From: DATBLQ01 sp036555325
Lineage (GTDB): Bacteria; Pseudomonadota; Alphaproteobacteria; Rhizobiales; Aestuariivirgaceae
Length of the DNA: 64,000 nt
NCBI GenBank assembly: GCA_036555325.1
Contig: DATBLQ010000002.1
Location: forward strand, 62,001-126,000
Direction of reading: 5' to 3'
The notes under the pieces are model-generated. The model worked only from the letters and a program-made list of their open reading frames with translations, made no database searches and was not told the origin of the DNA. The number at the start of each line of letters is the position of its first letter. The first letter of the stretch is position 1. A program made the translations under genes and the position numbers. Shown piece after piece: positions 43,318 through 52,169 of this stretch.

Positions 43318-43850
43318 TGCCCGAATTCAGTCGACTCATCGCAGTTGACCGCGTGCCGCCGGAAGGGATGACCGAGCACCTTTCCGCCACTCCCGAAGAA
43401 AGGCAGGCTTTGGCGAAACGGTTCGGCTTGATCGCGATTCATGAGCTTTCCGCTCTTCTGCAACTTCAGCCGTGGAGACGTGGTGGTATCAAGATCACTG
43501 GCAAGCTCAATGCCCGCGTCGAACAAACCTGTGTGGTCACGCTTGATCGATTCCAAGAGACTTTGACGGAGGAACTTACCCGCTACTTCGCCGGTCAAAA
43601 CGCGCCCGGTCCGACCCCCGCAATTCGCTCGGTTGAGTCTCTCGAGGAAGATGAGCCGGACGTGATTAGCGGTGGTTCTATTGATCTGGGGGAAGTGGTC
43701 GCCGAATCATTGGGCCTTGCCATCGATCCCTATCCGCGCAAACCCGGCGCTGAGTTTACGTCGCAGTTTGCCAGCGATCGGTCTGGCCCACAGAGCCCCT
43801 TTACCGCCCTTAAGGCTCTGAAACGACGCACAAAAGGCGGGAATAAATGA
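43314..43850 (+). CDS. DUF177 / YceD family protein
   Basis: This 178-residue protein belongs to the YceD (DUF177) family, linked to ribosome or 23S rRNA metabolism and usually near rpmF and plsX. The core motif RRGGIKITGKLNARVEQTCVVTLD is present near residue 55, with the conserved Cys; the acidic C-terminal half contains SIDLGEVVAESLGLAIDPYPRKPGAEF. The exact role is not settled. plsX follows after about 130 bases; rpmF is not found there. Confidence 0.9.
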   Translation: MMPEFSRLIAVDRVPPEGMTEHLSATPEERQALAKRFGLIAIHELSALLQLQPWRRGGIKITGKLNARVEQTCVVTLDRFQETLTEELTRYFAGQNAPGPTPAIRSVESLEEDEPDVISGGSIDLGEVVAESLGLAIDPYPRKPGAEFTSQFASDRSGPQSPFTALKALKRRTKGGNK

Positions 43851-43980
43851 AGTTCCAGGGTCATCGAGGGATTTTGCTTGTAATGGAAGTGCTGCCGTTT
43901 ATTGTCCGGCCGCTCCAGGCCAAGCTTCGTGCGGAGGAATCGCAGCCGGGGCGGCAGAGGGAAATTCCAGCCATTCGCTC

Positions 43981-45042
43981 ATGAGCGGTTCTCAAACGAT
44001 AGCCATCGACGCGATGGGCGGCGACATGGGTCCTGAAATGGTCGTGTCGTCCCTTGACCTCATTGCTGCCCGTCATCCTGGTTGGCGATTCCTCTTGTTC
44101 GGTGATCAGAAGAAGATCGAGCCGCTGCTGTCGAGAGTCCGCCTCGCACGCTCCGCGACCGAGGTTAGGCACTCCGAAATTTCCATCTCGATGAACGACA
44201 AGCCCAGTCAGGCCCTACGGCGCGGCCGTGGAAAAAGCAGCATGTGGCACGCCATCGAGGCAGTCAGGGACAGCGGCGCCCAGGTTGCACTGTCTGCGGG
44301 AAACACTGGTGCCCTAATGGCCATGGCCACTGTGATCCTGCGCACCATGCCCGGTGTCAAACGGCCGGCCATCGCCGCGATCTGGCCGACGCTCAGGGGC
44401 GAGAGTGTCGTACTTGATGTTGGCGCTACGATCGGCGTGGACGCCGAACAGCTTGTAAGTTTCGCTATTATGGGGGAGGCCATGGCGCGCTGCGTCTTTC
44501 TGATTGAGCGCCCCACGGTTGGCCTGCTGAATATCGGAGTGGAGGAGGTTAAGGGCAACGAAGTCGTACGTGATGCCGGGCGTATTCTGCGTCAGGCACA
44601 ACTGCCCATTGAGTACTACGGGTTCGTCGAAGGCGATGATATGGGCAAGGGCACGGTTGATGTGGTGGTAACCGAGGGGTTCACCGGTAATATCGCGTTG
44701 AAGACCGCCGAAGGCACGGCCAAGCAACTGATGGCCTACCTGAAAGCAGCGATGAAACGGACAATGCTTTCGCGCCTGGGAGCGTTTCTTGCAACCCGCG
44801 CCTTTGCCGCCTTGCGCGACAAAATGGACCCACGCCGGCACAATGGCGGGGTCTTTTTGGGCCTCAACGGCATCGTCGTTAAGAGTCACGGAGCCACAGA
44901 TCCTTTTGGATTTGCCGCCGCCGCCGACCTGGCGATCGAAATGGCGCGCAATGCAGTTATAGAAAAGATCGCCGCCGACCTGGCGGCACTTGACGCGACT
45001 CCCCCGGCAGTGTCTGAAGAACCACTGGAACAACAGACCTAG
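43981..45042 (+). CDS. plsX: Phosphate acyltransferase PlsX
   Basis: PlsX converts acyl-ACP to acyl phosphate for phospholipid synthesis. The start IAIDAMGGDMGPEMVVS is the family signature; SAGNTGALMAMATVIL lies near residue 100 and VVVTEGFTGNIALKTAEG near 225. The 353-residue length is typical. It is followed by fabH with a 13-base gap, the common plsX-fabH pair. Confidence 0.97.
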   Translation: MSGSQTIAIDAMGGDMGPEMVVSSLDLIAARHPGWRFLLFGDQKKIEPLLSRVRLARSATEVRHSEISISMNDKPSQALRRGRGKSSMWHAIEAVRDSGAQVALSAGNTGALMAMATVILRTMPGVKRPAIAAIWPTLRGESVVLDVGATIGVDAEQLVSFAIMGEAMARCVFLIERPTVGLLNIGVEEVKGNEVVRDAGRILRQAQLPIEYYGFVEGDDMGKGTVDVVVTEGFTGNIALKTAEGTAKQLMAYLKAAMKRTMLSRLGAFLATRAFAALRDKMDPRRHNGGVFLGLNGIVVKSHGATDPFGFAAAADLAIEMARNAVIEKIAADLAALDATPPAVSEEPLEQQT

Positions 45043-45055
45043 GGTGGTTCGCTTA

Positions 45056-46027
45056 ATGCGCCGATCCGTCATCAAGGGCGTCGGGTCCTACCTGCCGGCC
45101 AAGGTCCTGACAAATGAAGACCTTTCCCGGATGGTCGATACCAGCGACGCTTGGATCGTCGAACGGACCGGCATCAAGGAGCGGCGGATTGCGGCTGAGG
45201 GCGAATTGACATCCGATCTCGCTGTTGCCGCTGCCACGGCGGCCTTGAACGATGCGAAGATGGACCCTGGTCGCATCGACCTGCTTATCGTTGCGACGGC
45301 CACCCCCGATCAGACATTTCCGGCCACTGCCGCCACTGTTCAGGCAAAACTGGGAATGACGTCCGGTGCTGCCTTCGATATTCAGGCAGTGTGCTCCGGC
45401 TTCATCTATGGCCTCACCACGGCCGACAGCTTGATGAAGACAGGCCAAGCCACGCGCGCGCTTGTCATTGGAGCCGAAGTGTTTTCGCGCATTCTCGACT
45501 GGAAGGACCGCAGCACGTGTGTGCTGTTCGGGGATGGAGCTGGTGCATTCGTCCTCGAAGCGGCAAACGGCAATGGAACAATTCAAGATCGCGGTATATT
45601 GGCCTCGCGGCTGCGCTCGGATGGCCGCTACCGCGACAAGCTCTACGTCGACGGTGGCCCATCCAGCACCAGAACAACGGGCGTCGTGCGGATGGAGGGC
45701 CGCGAAGTGTTCAGACACGCCGTGACCAACATTGCTTCAATTATCGCTGAAACACTTACTGACCAGGGAATTGACGCGAAGGACATCGACTGGTTCGTTC
45801 CCCATCAAGCCAACCGCCGGATTCTCGAGGGGACTGCCAGAAAACTCGGGCTTCGAGAGGAAAGCATTGTCATTACGCTTGACAAACACGGCAACACTTC
45901 AGCAGCCTCCATTCCACTGGCTTTTGACGCGGCTGTTAAAGATGGCCGCATCAAAAGAGGCGATTTGATATTGATGGAAGCGATGGGCGGCGGATTTACC
46001 TGGGGTGCCACACTGGCAAGATTCTAA
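45056..46027 (+). CDS. fabH: Beta-ketoacyl-ACP synthase III
   Basis: FabH starts fatty acid synthesis by condensing acetyl-CoA with malonyl-ACP. The catalytic triad is visible: Cys in DIQAVCSGFIYGL near residue 111, His in WFVPHQANRRI near 248, and Asn in DKHGNTSAASIPLA near 278. The start at 45056 (MRRSVIKGVGSYLP) gives the usual 323 residues; the in-frame codons before it lie inside plsX. Confidence 0.97.
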   Translation: MRRSVIKGVGSYLPAKVLTNEDLSRMVDTSDAWIVERTGIKERRIAAEGELTSDLAVAAATAALNDAKMDPGRIDLLIVATATPDQTFPATAATVQAKLGMTSGAAFDIQAVCSGFIYGLTTADSLMKTGQATRALVIGAEVFSRILDWKDRSTCVLFGDGAGAFVLEAANGNGTIQDRGILASRLRSDGRYRDKLYVDGGPSSTRTTGVVRMEGREVFRHAVTNIASIIAETLTDQGIDAKDIDWFVPHQANRRILEGTARKLGLREESIVITLDKHGNTSAASIPLAFDAAVKDGRIKRGDLILMEAMGGGFTWGATLARF

Positions 46028-46130
46028 TCCCGATCTTAACCCTTTGACATTGTTGGCTCCCAGCTTGGAAACCTGTTGATTAAGCGCGCCAACCCCGGTA
46101 GTTTGTTAATGTGAACGTCGTGAGGGGTGA

Positions 46131-46451
46131 ATGGCTGGCAAGACGTTGACTCGCGCCGACCTGAGCGAATCAGTGCACCGCCAAGTCGGTCTGTCGCGTA
46201 CAGAATCGGCGGAATTGGTAAAGTTGATCCTAGATACCATGGCTGACACCATCGTCGAGGGCCACGGTATCAAGCTTTCTTCATTCGGCACTTTTCTTGT
46301 GCGTCACAAAACCGGCCGCATAGGCCGGAATCCGAAAACCGGTCAGGAAGTTCCGATCACACCGCGTCGCGTACTTGTGTTCAGACCGAGCCAGGTGATG
46401 AAGAACATCATCAACGGTTTGCCTGCAGGCGAGGACGACAAAACAGAATGA
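46131..46451 (+). CDS. ihfA: Integration host factor subunit alpha
   Basis: IhfA is half of the DNA-bending IHF heterodimer. It has the HU/IHF fold with ADLSESVHRQVGLSRTESAELV at the start and the DNA-intercalating arm GRNPKTGQEVPITPRRVLVFRPS at about residues 64-86. The 106-residue length and the place after fabH and before a MerR gene are characteristic of alphaproteobacteria. GAGGGG lies just before the ATG; the stop overlaps the next gene by ATGA. Confidence 0.96.
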   Translation: MAGKTLTRADLSESVHRQVGLSRTESAELVKLILDTMADTIVEGHGIKLSSFGTFLVRHKTGRIGRNPKTGQEVPITPRRVLVFRPSQVMKNIINGLPAGEDDKTE

Positions 46452-47002
46452 CTTCCATATCCGAACCCGTTCGCAAACCGGATGAAGCTGGCGCCCGTCC
46501 GGCGAAGGCGCCTGAGGCCTTTCGCACCATCAGCGAAGTCGCCGGCGACCTTAATATTCCCCAGCATGTGCTGCGCTTTTGGGAAACCCGGTTCTCCCAA
46601 ATCAGGCCAATGAAGCGCGGTGGGGGCCGCCGCTTTTATCGCCCGGTCGATGTCGACCTGTTGAAGGGAATTCGTCATCTGCTTTACGCCCAAGGCTATA
46701 CCATTCGCGGCGTGCAGCGGATTTTGAAGGAGCAGGGCACAGCCCATTTGGTAGAACTCGGTCGCGCCGCTGCTGACAGCGCCGAGACCGCCCCTGCAGC
46801 TGACGATGGCAGGCCGATGCCCAACGCTCCGCGGCGCCCGCGAATTGTAGCCGGGGCAGACACAGACAAGCCTCAGGTGCTCGGAAGCTCTCAGGCACCG
46901 CGCCTGGCCATGAGCAAGGAGCAGATTACCGGTTTGCGCGAGGCGCTTGCTGATTTGCTGTGGGCGCGCCGGATCCTCTCCGGCAGCGGCAGAACACATT
47001 AG
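46448..47002 (+). CDS. MerR-family transcriptional regulator
   Basis: This 184-residue regulator has a MerR-type winged helix at about residues 24-94: RTISEVAGDLNIPQHVLRFWETRF, then RRFYRPVDVDLLKGIRHLLYAQGYTIRGV. The rest is Ala/Pro-rich without a recognised ligand domain. Its coupling to ihfA (ATGA overlap) is widespread in Rhizobiales; its targets are not known to me. Confidence 0.92.
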   Translation: MTSISEPVRKPDEAGARPAKAPEAFRTISEVAGDLNIPQHVLRFWETRFSQIRPMKRGGGRRFYRPVDVDLLKGIRHLLYAQGYTIRGVQRILKEQGTAHLVELGRAAADSAETAPAADDGRPMPNAPRRPRIVAGADTDKPQVLGSSQAPRLAMSKEQITGLREALADLLWARRILSGSGRTH

Positions 47003-47068
47003 CCGTTCTCGAATCCGACGAACGGATGGCTTTCTCTCGGCGAAACCAAATGCTATATCCGCGGCCGT

Positions 47069-47145
47069 CGGAGCGTAGCGCAGCCCGGTAGCGCACTACT
47101 CTGGGGGGGTAGGGGTCGCGGGTTCGAATCCCGCCGCTCCGACCA
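47069..47145 (+). tRNA. tRNA-Pro(GGG)
   Basis: A complete cloverleaf can be drawn: acceptor stem CGGAGCG/CGCTCCG, D arm GCGC-AGCCCGGTA-GCGC, anticodon stem CTACT/GGTAG with loop CTGGGGG (anticodon GGG), T arm GCGGG-TTCGAAT-CCCGC, discriminator A and an encoded CCA end. The convergent glycosyltransferase gene ends inside it on the other strand. Confidence 0.96.
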
Positions 47146-47977
47146 TTTCACCTGCCGTTTGCAAACCCACGCGGTTTTGCGCTTTGTTGCAACTAAGTGC
47201 CTTGCCCCCCCTCAGCAGCACCCGCGGAGTGAGAAAAAGGAGCAACGTGCGAGTCATGCCAAAAAAGCAAAGAATACTTCCGTCACGATAGGTCCACTGG
47301 ATCCTCAACCGGCTCCATAACTGCAACTTGCGTTTCTTCACCGAGAGGCCATTGGCATCCTGGAAAACATGGACAAGAACGTCAGGGATATTGGCTAGGA
47401 CACAACCATGCTTTGCCGCTCGCCAGCAAAGTTCATAGTCTTCGGCAGATTCCTTACCAAACAAACCGATCTTCCGAAACAAGCGGGCGCGAACCATGAT
47501 CGATGGATGGATAAAGGGCATGGTATAATGAAGCTGCCGAGTAAGATCCCGATTTTCGGTCGGCGGGGCGAATAGGTAATTCGAACCGGTATTGGGAGAG
47601 GTGATCAATACCCAGGTGCCGAGCAGATCGACGTCTGGTCGCGAGTGAAAATACAGGTGCGACCGCTCCAGCCGTTGGGGAGCGCACCAGTCACCGCAGT
47701 CCATCCGAGCGATGAATTCGTGGCCTGTTTCCAAAGCCCGCTGAATGCCCGCATTGACCGCGCCGGCTACACCGAGGTTCTTCTTAAGTTCGATCAACCG
47801 ATAATCGAGTCCCCGAAGAAGCGCATGATAATCCGGCTTGGCGACACTTCCGTCATCGACAACATAGAGGCGAAAGGGCACGGTCTGTTGCCGCAGGCTG
47901 TCAAGCGTCATGCCGATCCCTGGGCCGGGATTGTAGACGGGAAGAACAACAGCGATCTCGGGAGTATGTGTGCTCAT
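47096..47977 (-). CDS. Family 2 glycosyltransferase
   Basis: This 293-residue GT-A enzyme probably adds a sugar to the lipid-linked repeat unit. It begins IAVVLPVYNPGPGIGMTLDSL, with VVDDGS near residue 40 and the metal-binding-type ARMDCGDWCAPQRL near 90; the ESAEDYELCWRAAKHG acceptor-side motif is near 175. The last 16 codons lie antisense within tRNA-Pro, and the stop falls in the anticodon stem, so the natural C-terminus may be disturbed. The start overlaps the flippase stop by four bases. Confidence 0.88.
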   Translation of the reverse strand: MSTHTPEIAVVLPVYNPGPGIGMTLDSLRQQTVPFRLYVVDDGSVAKPDYHALLRGLDYRLIELKKNLGVAGAVNAGIQRALETGHEFIARMDCGDWCAPQRLERSHLYFHSRPDVDLLGTWVLITSPNTGSNYLFAPPTENRDLTRQLHYTMPFIHPSIMVRARLFRKIGLFGKESAEDYELCWRAAKHGCVLANIPDVLVHVFQDANGLSVKKRKLQLWSRLRIQWTYRDGSILCFFGMTRTLLLFLTPRVLLRGGKALSCNKAQNRVGLQTAGEMVGAAGFEPATPTPPE

Positions 47978-49356
47978 GCATGCCTTTCTGCTGTCTTAGT
48001 GGGAAGCCGCTTCCAACACAGGCCGAAGATCGAGCAATCCAATCCAAGTTCGGAACGCAAGAGTCTCAAAGCCCAGATATTCCAGCCGATCAGGCCAAGC
48101 GCGTTGGGCACGGCGGCTCCGATCGGTCCTAACACGGGTGTCAGCACGCATTGCGTGACCAGAGTCGCCGCGTAACAAAGCGCCGTGGTTTTCAGATAGT
48201 CGCGCTCACGCCCGATCATCTGCAAAAAGATGGCAGTAGGTCCGCAGATCGCGTCGAACCCCAACCCCACGGCAAGGATCAGAAGCAAATCATACGCGTG
48301 CACGAAACCCTCATCGAACATACCGAGCAGCCATCGTCCGGCGAAGAGGAGGAACAAGAAACCTAGCAAGGTGGGAACGGCGATGCAGACCGATAAGACG
48401 CGACAAAGCCTCGTGAGCTCGGTGGTGTTGCCAGCATGATAGTACCGTGCGAAGAGCGGTGCTCCAACCATGCTACCCGCAATCAGTGTCAAACCGAGGA
48501 GACCCGCGGTGCGAAGAGCAGCAAAATATGAGCCTGTTTCTTCAGGGGTCAGAAACAGACCTACCACGACAACGTCGAATTGTTGCACCATGGCGAAGAG
48601 CACGCCTCCTCCCCACATGGGCCATAGGGCCTTGAGCCATCCGGAACGAATCTCGGGCGGCACCGATTCTTTCGTGTCTGTACGGGCCATGCCAATCGAC
48701 CAGATGGATTGGACAGCCGCGATCACCACGAGCAGCGTTCCTGCGAGGAATAACCCCTCTACCGCATCGAGCTTGACATGCGCCATGCCGAGCAATGCCA
48801 GTGCCGACACCAACGCAATTCGCCAGATGATATCGCGCGGCGCGAGCGCGATAACTGTGCGTCCGTCGGCCCGCAGCGCACTTGCGCCAAACTCGCTTAA
48901 TGCGATCGCAGCCATCAAAAGTACGATCGCTGCATGGTAGATCGTATCCCCACTGGTTCTTTTCCCGAAAAACAGACTGACCGCCATGACGCCAACTGCG
49001 GTCGCAAGCGCGCCCCCAAACGTGCCCCACCAGCCCCAGCGTACGAAGCTCGATCCAAGCCTACTACGCCCGCTGACCTGATATTCCGGCCAGAATCTGA
49101 GCACCGCCGTGCTCAAACCGCCGGCCGCGAATGCCGCCAGTGCAATTGCAAGGCTGAATCCGAAACTGAACCTGCCGAAATCATCGCTCGACATATGCCG
49201 CGCGAAAACCACAAACATGAGATAGCTAAGTCCGGCCGTACCAACTTTGATCAGCAGCGCGGCTAAGCCGCCCGAGATAATTGATTGAGCAAGTGCATCA
49301 GTTTTCTTGCGGGGGCTGAGAAGCCACATGGCGTATTGCTTGAGCACCGCGCTCAT
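47974..49356 (-). CDS. Lipopolysaccharide/exopolysaccharide flippase (Wzx-like)
   Basis: This 460-residue protein with 12-14 hydrophobic helices belongs to the MATE-like polysaccharide flippase group that moves undecaprenyl-linked repeat units across the inner membrane. The first helices contain ALLIKVGTAGLSYLMFVVFARHMSSDDFGRFSF, a typical Wzx N-terminus. The ATG at 49356 overlaps the upstream gene's stop (ATGA); an in-frame extension further upstream is inside that gene. It lies in the minus-strand operon between polymerase and glycosyltransferase genes. Confidence 0.88.
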   Translation of the reverse strand: MSAVLKQYAMWLLSPRKKTDALAQSIISGGLAALLIKVGTAGLSYLMFVVFARHMSSDDFGRFSFGFSLAIALAAFAAGGLSTAVLRFWPEYQVSGRSRLGSSFVRWGWWGTFGGALATAVGVMAVSLFFGKRTSGDTIYHAAIVLLMAAIALSEFGASALRADGRTVIALAPRDIIWRIALVSALALLGMAHVKLDAVEGLFLAGTLLVVIAAVQSIWSIGMARTDTKESVPPEIRSGWLKALWPMWGGGVLFAMVQQFDVVVVGLFLTPEETGSYFAALRTAGLLGLTLIAGSMVGAPLFARYYHAGNTTELTRLCRVLSVCIAVPTLLGFLFLLFAGRWLLGMFDEGFVHAYDLLLILAVGLGFDAICGPTAIFLQMIGRERDYLKTTALCYAATLVTQCVLTPVLGPIGAAVPNALGLIGWNIWALRLLRSELGLDCSIFGLCWKRLPTKTAERHA

Positions 49357-50564
49357 TGCCTCGCCTCGGTCGTTGCCCCATGCAAACCCCACATGACGCC
49401 GATCAGCAGAAACAAGTGACGCCAATGTTCGGTATCGATCTGGATGCTTTGCAGGATGATCGCAACCATTGGGCAGAACACGGCGATCGCCTGCTGCTGG
49501 AAGAGAGAGCGCCTAAGGATCGTCTTCCATCCGATCCAGATCGTCATTGCAATGAGCAGCAAAAAGCTTAACCCCCCGAGCCATCCGTTCGAGGCAAAAA
49601 CGTTGATGAAGACATTGTGTGGATCGTTGCCGAACACGGTGCGAAACTGCAGCGGCCCCATGCCGTTCGGCAATTGCAGCAGCAGTGGCAGGCTGTTGAG
49701 TTGATTGCCGAACCGCCCGGTTTCTCCTCCGTCATAATAGTTGATCAAATTGGCGCGTTCGGCAAAGAGAGTGCGGGTGCTTTCAAAAGAAAGAGCAAAT
49801 AAGATGAGTGTCGTGGCAGCGATGCAGATGCCGCAGACCAGAAGTACAATGCGTGTTCTTGTTTTTCCTGAGGGATGCAGAAGAAAATTGATCGCTGCCA
49901 GAAGTGTCAGCGCTACCGCAGCGTTGATCCAGGCGCCACGCGAGAAGGCAAAGAACAACCCTGCGCCGATGATGCACAACGCCATGGCCGACCACAGTCT
50001 ATGCCGCTGCTCGCCAAGCAAGAAACCTTGCGTCAGAAAGCAGAGCGCCGCCACCAGGAAGGCCGAGAACACGTTGGGGTCCTTGAACAAGCCCTGCGCC
50101 CGGTACATGGGCGCCCAAGATCCTCTGAGACCACCGACATCGAAATAGCCGATGAGACCGCAAATCGAGGCCATCACGGCAGCCCAGATGTAAGCATTGC
50201 GAATGACGGCGAACCGCGTGGGGTCGCCCGCTATCAGCCCCGAAAAGAAAAGGGCAGTCGCTCCCATGAAAAGCGAGATTGCCACGAACAATAACGCATC
50301 AGAATCCTCCGCCACCGGGACCAGGCTCGCTATTCCTCCGACATTGTAAAGCACCAGGGCAGCCGCGAAAGGCAGTGCGGTGGGGTGGAAACGAAGACCG
50401 ACCGGCAGAAACACCATTGCGGCGGCGAGGAACAGAAATTCGTAAGGAGAGGGCTCGATCGCGACAAGCCATCCCGAGGCGACGAACAACCAAAGTGTGG
50501 CGCGTTGCGCCTGCCACCAGGACAGTGCCGTTCCATCCATCCTCTCGCTGCTGATGGCGCTCAA
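49353..50564 (-). CDS. O-antigen ligase/polymerase family protein (Wzy-like)
   Basis: This 403-residue, about 11-helix protein fits the Wzy/WaaL class that polymerises or ligates lipid-linked repeat units in the periplasm. The Wzy_C-type periplasmic segment includes FAFSRGAWINAAVAL near residue 210 and the conserved PHNVFINVFASNGWLGGLSF near 318 with its His. The TTG at 50564 overlaps the previous stop (TTGA); an ATG at 50540 is the alternative, with its GAGAGG directly abutting. Confidence 0.85.
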   Translation of the reverse strand: MSAISSERMDGTALSWWQAQRATLWLFVASGWLVAIEPSPYEFLFLAAAMVFLPVGLRFHPTALPFAAALVLYNVGGIASLVPVAEDSDALLFVAISLFMGATALFFSGLIAGDPTRFAVIRNAYIWAAVMASICGLIGYFDVGGLRGSWAPMYRAQGLFKDPNVFSAFLVAALCFLTQGFLLGEQRHRLWSAMALCIIGAGLFFAFSRGAWINAAVALTLLAAINFLLHPSGKTRTRIVLLVCGICIAATTLILFALSFESTRTLFAERANLINYYDGGETGRFGNQLNSLPLLLQLPNGMGPLQFRTVFGNDPHNVFINVFASNGWLGGLSFLLLIAMTIWIGWKTILRRSLFQQQAIAVFCPMVAIILQSIQIDTEHWRHLFLLIGVMWGLHGATTEARQ

Positions 50565-52081
50565 TATGCTTCATCCGCCAGCAGAACGGCGAACGGGGTG
50601 CGCGCCAGGATGATCAGATCGAAGATAAGCGACCAGTTCTCGATATAGTATAGGTCATGTTCCAGACGCCGATGTAGTTTCTCCACCGTATCGGTGTTGC
50701 CGCGCCAGCCGTTGACTTGCGCCCAGCCGGTGATTCCCGGTTTGACTCTGGTTCTGGCGAAGTACTCTTCGACGATCTCCGAATACTCGGTGTCGTTGAC
50801 ATTTGCATTCGTCGCATGCGGGCGAGGGCCGACCATCGACAGCTCGCCTCTGAGGACATTGAACAGTTGTGGCAATTCATCGAGCGACGTTTTGCGAATG
50901 AACCGGCCCAGCCGTGTCACCCGCGGATCGTTCCGAATTGTCAGCTTCTTTGCCGTAGGATCGGTCTGATCGAAATGCATCGAGCGAAACTTGTAGACTT
51001 CGATGAGCTCGTTGTTGAAGCCGTACCGCTTCTGTTTGAAGATTGCTGGCCCCTTGCTGTCGAGCCGCACGGCTAGCCAAACCGCGGCAAGAAGGGGTGC
51101 CAAAACAACAATTGCCATGAGCGCTATCATCTTGTCGGAAGTCGACTTGATGAGCGCATCCCAACCCGCGATTGGTCTGTCGAACAGGTCTAGGAAAGCG
51201 ACGTGGCCGATGTGCGAGTAGGCGCGCGGCCGATACCGCAGTCTCTGCGTATGAGCGCTGAGTCTTATGTCGACTGGCAGCACCCATAGCTTGCGCAGAA
51301 CATGCAGGAGCCTGTTTTCCGCAGAAATGGGAAAAGTGACAAGCAGCAAGTCGATCCGCACCTTGCGCGCAAATTGCAGGAGCTCATCGACTGTGCCGAG
51401 CCGCGGGTATCCGTTGACCACTGGCGGTGAGCGCTCGTCGCTGCGATCGTCGAATATTCCGACGATCGTCACATCGTTTCCTTTCGTTTTGCCGAGCGAC
51501 TTGATGAGCTCGCTTGCCGCCTTGCCTCCACCCACCAACACCGCGCACCGATTGAACTGTCCATTCTTGTTCCAATGTCGGCACAGACGAGAAAACGCCG
51601 CTCTTCCCGCAAGCGAAATGGCAAGACCGCTCACATACCAGCCACCCAGCCAAATTCGCGAGTAGTCTCCGAGCTTGCTGAAAAAGATGAAAATGCAGAC
51701 CGCGGTAAAGGACAGCGTCCATGCCAGCAGCAGGTGCGCAATCTGATCGCGTGAAAAAAGCAACGCGTGTACCGTATATGCGCCGCTGATATGCAGGAGC
51801 GCGACAATGCTTCCGCTCGCCACCAATATTAGGACGATGTAGCGGACGGTTATCGTTGCTGAGATGTCGCCGACATAGATTGCCCAGATGAAAAATCCAA
51901 TGCCGGCGATCAAGCAGCCCTCGCCGAAACGTGCAAGGGCGGAAACAATGCGGGCCGAAACGTGAGGCTTCCGCAGTAGTGTTTGCGTGGGGTGGCAGCG
52001 CAGCGCGAGCGCTATCTTTCGCCGGTCTTCTTGGGGACAGCCGAAGTTTGCAACCTTTTCGCTAAAGTTCCGGCCAATCAT
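50561..52081 (-). CDS. Undecaprenyl-phosphate sugar-1-phosphate transferase (WcaJ/ExoY-type)
   Basis: This enzyme starts the repeat unit by transferring a sugar phosphate to undecaprenyl phosphate. The 506-residue form has four N-terminal helices, a CoA-binding-like middle domain (VLVGGGKAASELIKSLG near residue 180) and the C-terminal bacterial sugar transferase domain: KQKRYGFNNELIEVYKFRSM near 350, RKTSLDELPQLFNVLRGELSMVGPRP near 395, and the distal RVKPGITGWAQVNGWRG. Glucose or galactose phosphate as donor is not resolved. Upstream lies an inverted repeat at 52089-52128. Confidence 0.93.
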   Translation of the reverse strand: MIGRNFSEKVANFGCPQEDRRKIALALRCHPTQTLLRKPHVSARIVSALARFGEGCLIAGIGFFIWAIYVGDISATITVRYIVLILVASGSIVALLHISGAYTVHALLFSRDQIAHLLLAWTLSFTAVCIFIFFSKLGDYSRIWLGGWYVSGLAISLAGRAAFSRLCRHWNKNGQFNRCAVLVGGGKAASELIKSLGKTKGNDVTIVGIFDDRSDERSPPVVNGYPRLGTVDELLQFARKVRIDLLLVTFPISAENRLLHVLRKLWVLPVDIRLSAHTQRLRYRPRAYSHIGHVAFLDLFDRPIAGWDALIKSTSDKMIALMAIVVLAPLLAAVWLAVRLDSKGPAIFKQKRYGFNNELIEVYKFRSMHFDQTDPTAKKLTIRNDPRVTRLGRFIRKTSLDELPQLFNVLRGELSMVGPRPHATNANVNDTEYSEIVEEYFARTRVKPGITGWAQVNGWRGNTDTVEKLHRRLEHDLYYIENWSLIFDLIILARTPFAVLLADEAY

Positions 52082-52088
52082 TAATAAA

Positions 52089-52128
52089 GTTGCACCTTAT
52101 TGCCAGTACGTACCATAACGAGTGCAAC
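52089..52128. promoter_or_regulatory. Inverted repeat upstream of the sugar transferase gene
   Basis: GTTGCAC (52089-52095) and GTGCAAC (52122-52128) form an exact seven-base inverted repeat with 26 bases between them. Each arm extends as AA-(A/G)-GTTGCAC on its own strand. They lie within the 88-base gap between the sugar transferase and the upstream glycosyltransferase. The half-site resembles the TTGCA core of the elements at 18216 and 53981, read on the other strand. Confidence 0.4.
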
Positions 52129-52169
52129 CTTAAGGCCAGTTATGGCCTGCAGACGCAATTGAAGATTGT

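Noticed and set aside
46043..46130. Sigma-70 promoter before ihfA (TTGACA at about 46043)
   Set aside because: A -35-like hexamer is present, but no acceptable -10 hexamer lies 16-18 bases downstream.
47081..47145. Duplicate of the tRNA-Pro 3' end as attachment-site repeat
   Set aside because: I looked for a second copy of the GGGTTCGAATCCC...ACCA end near 53.9 kb and 57.4-57.7 kb and saw none; no integrase gene is present either, so no mobile element is called.
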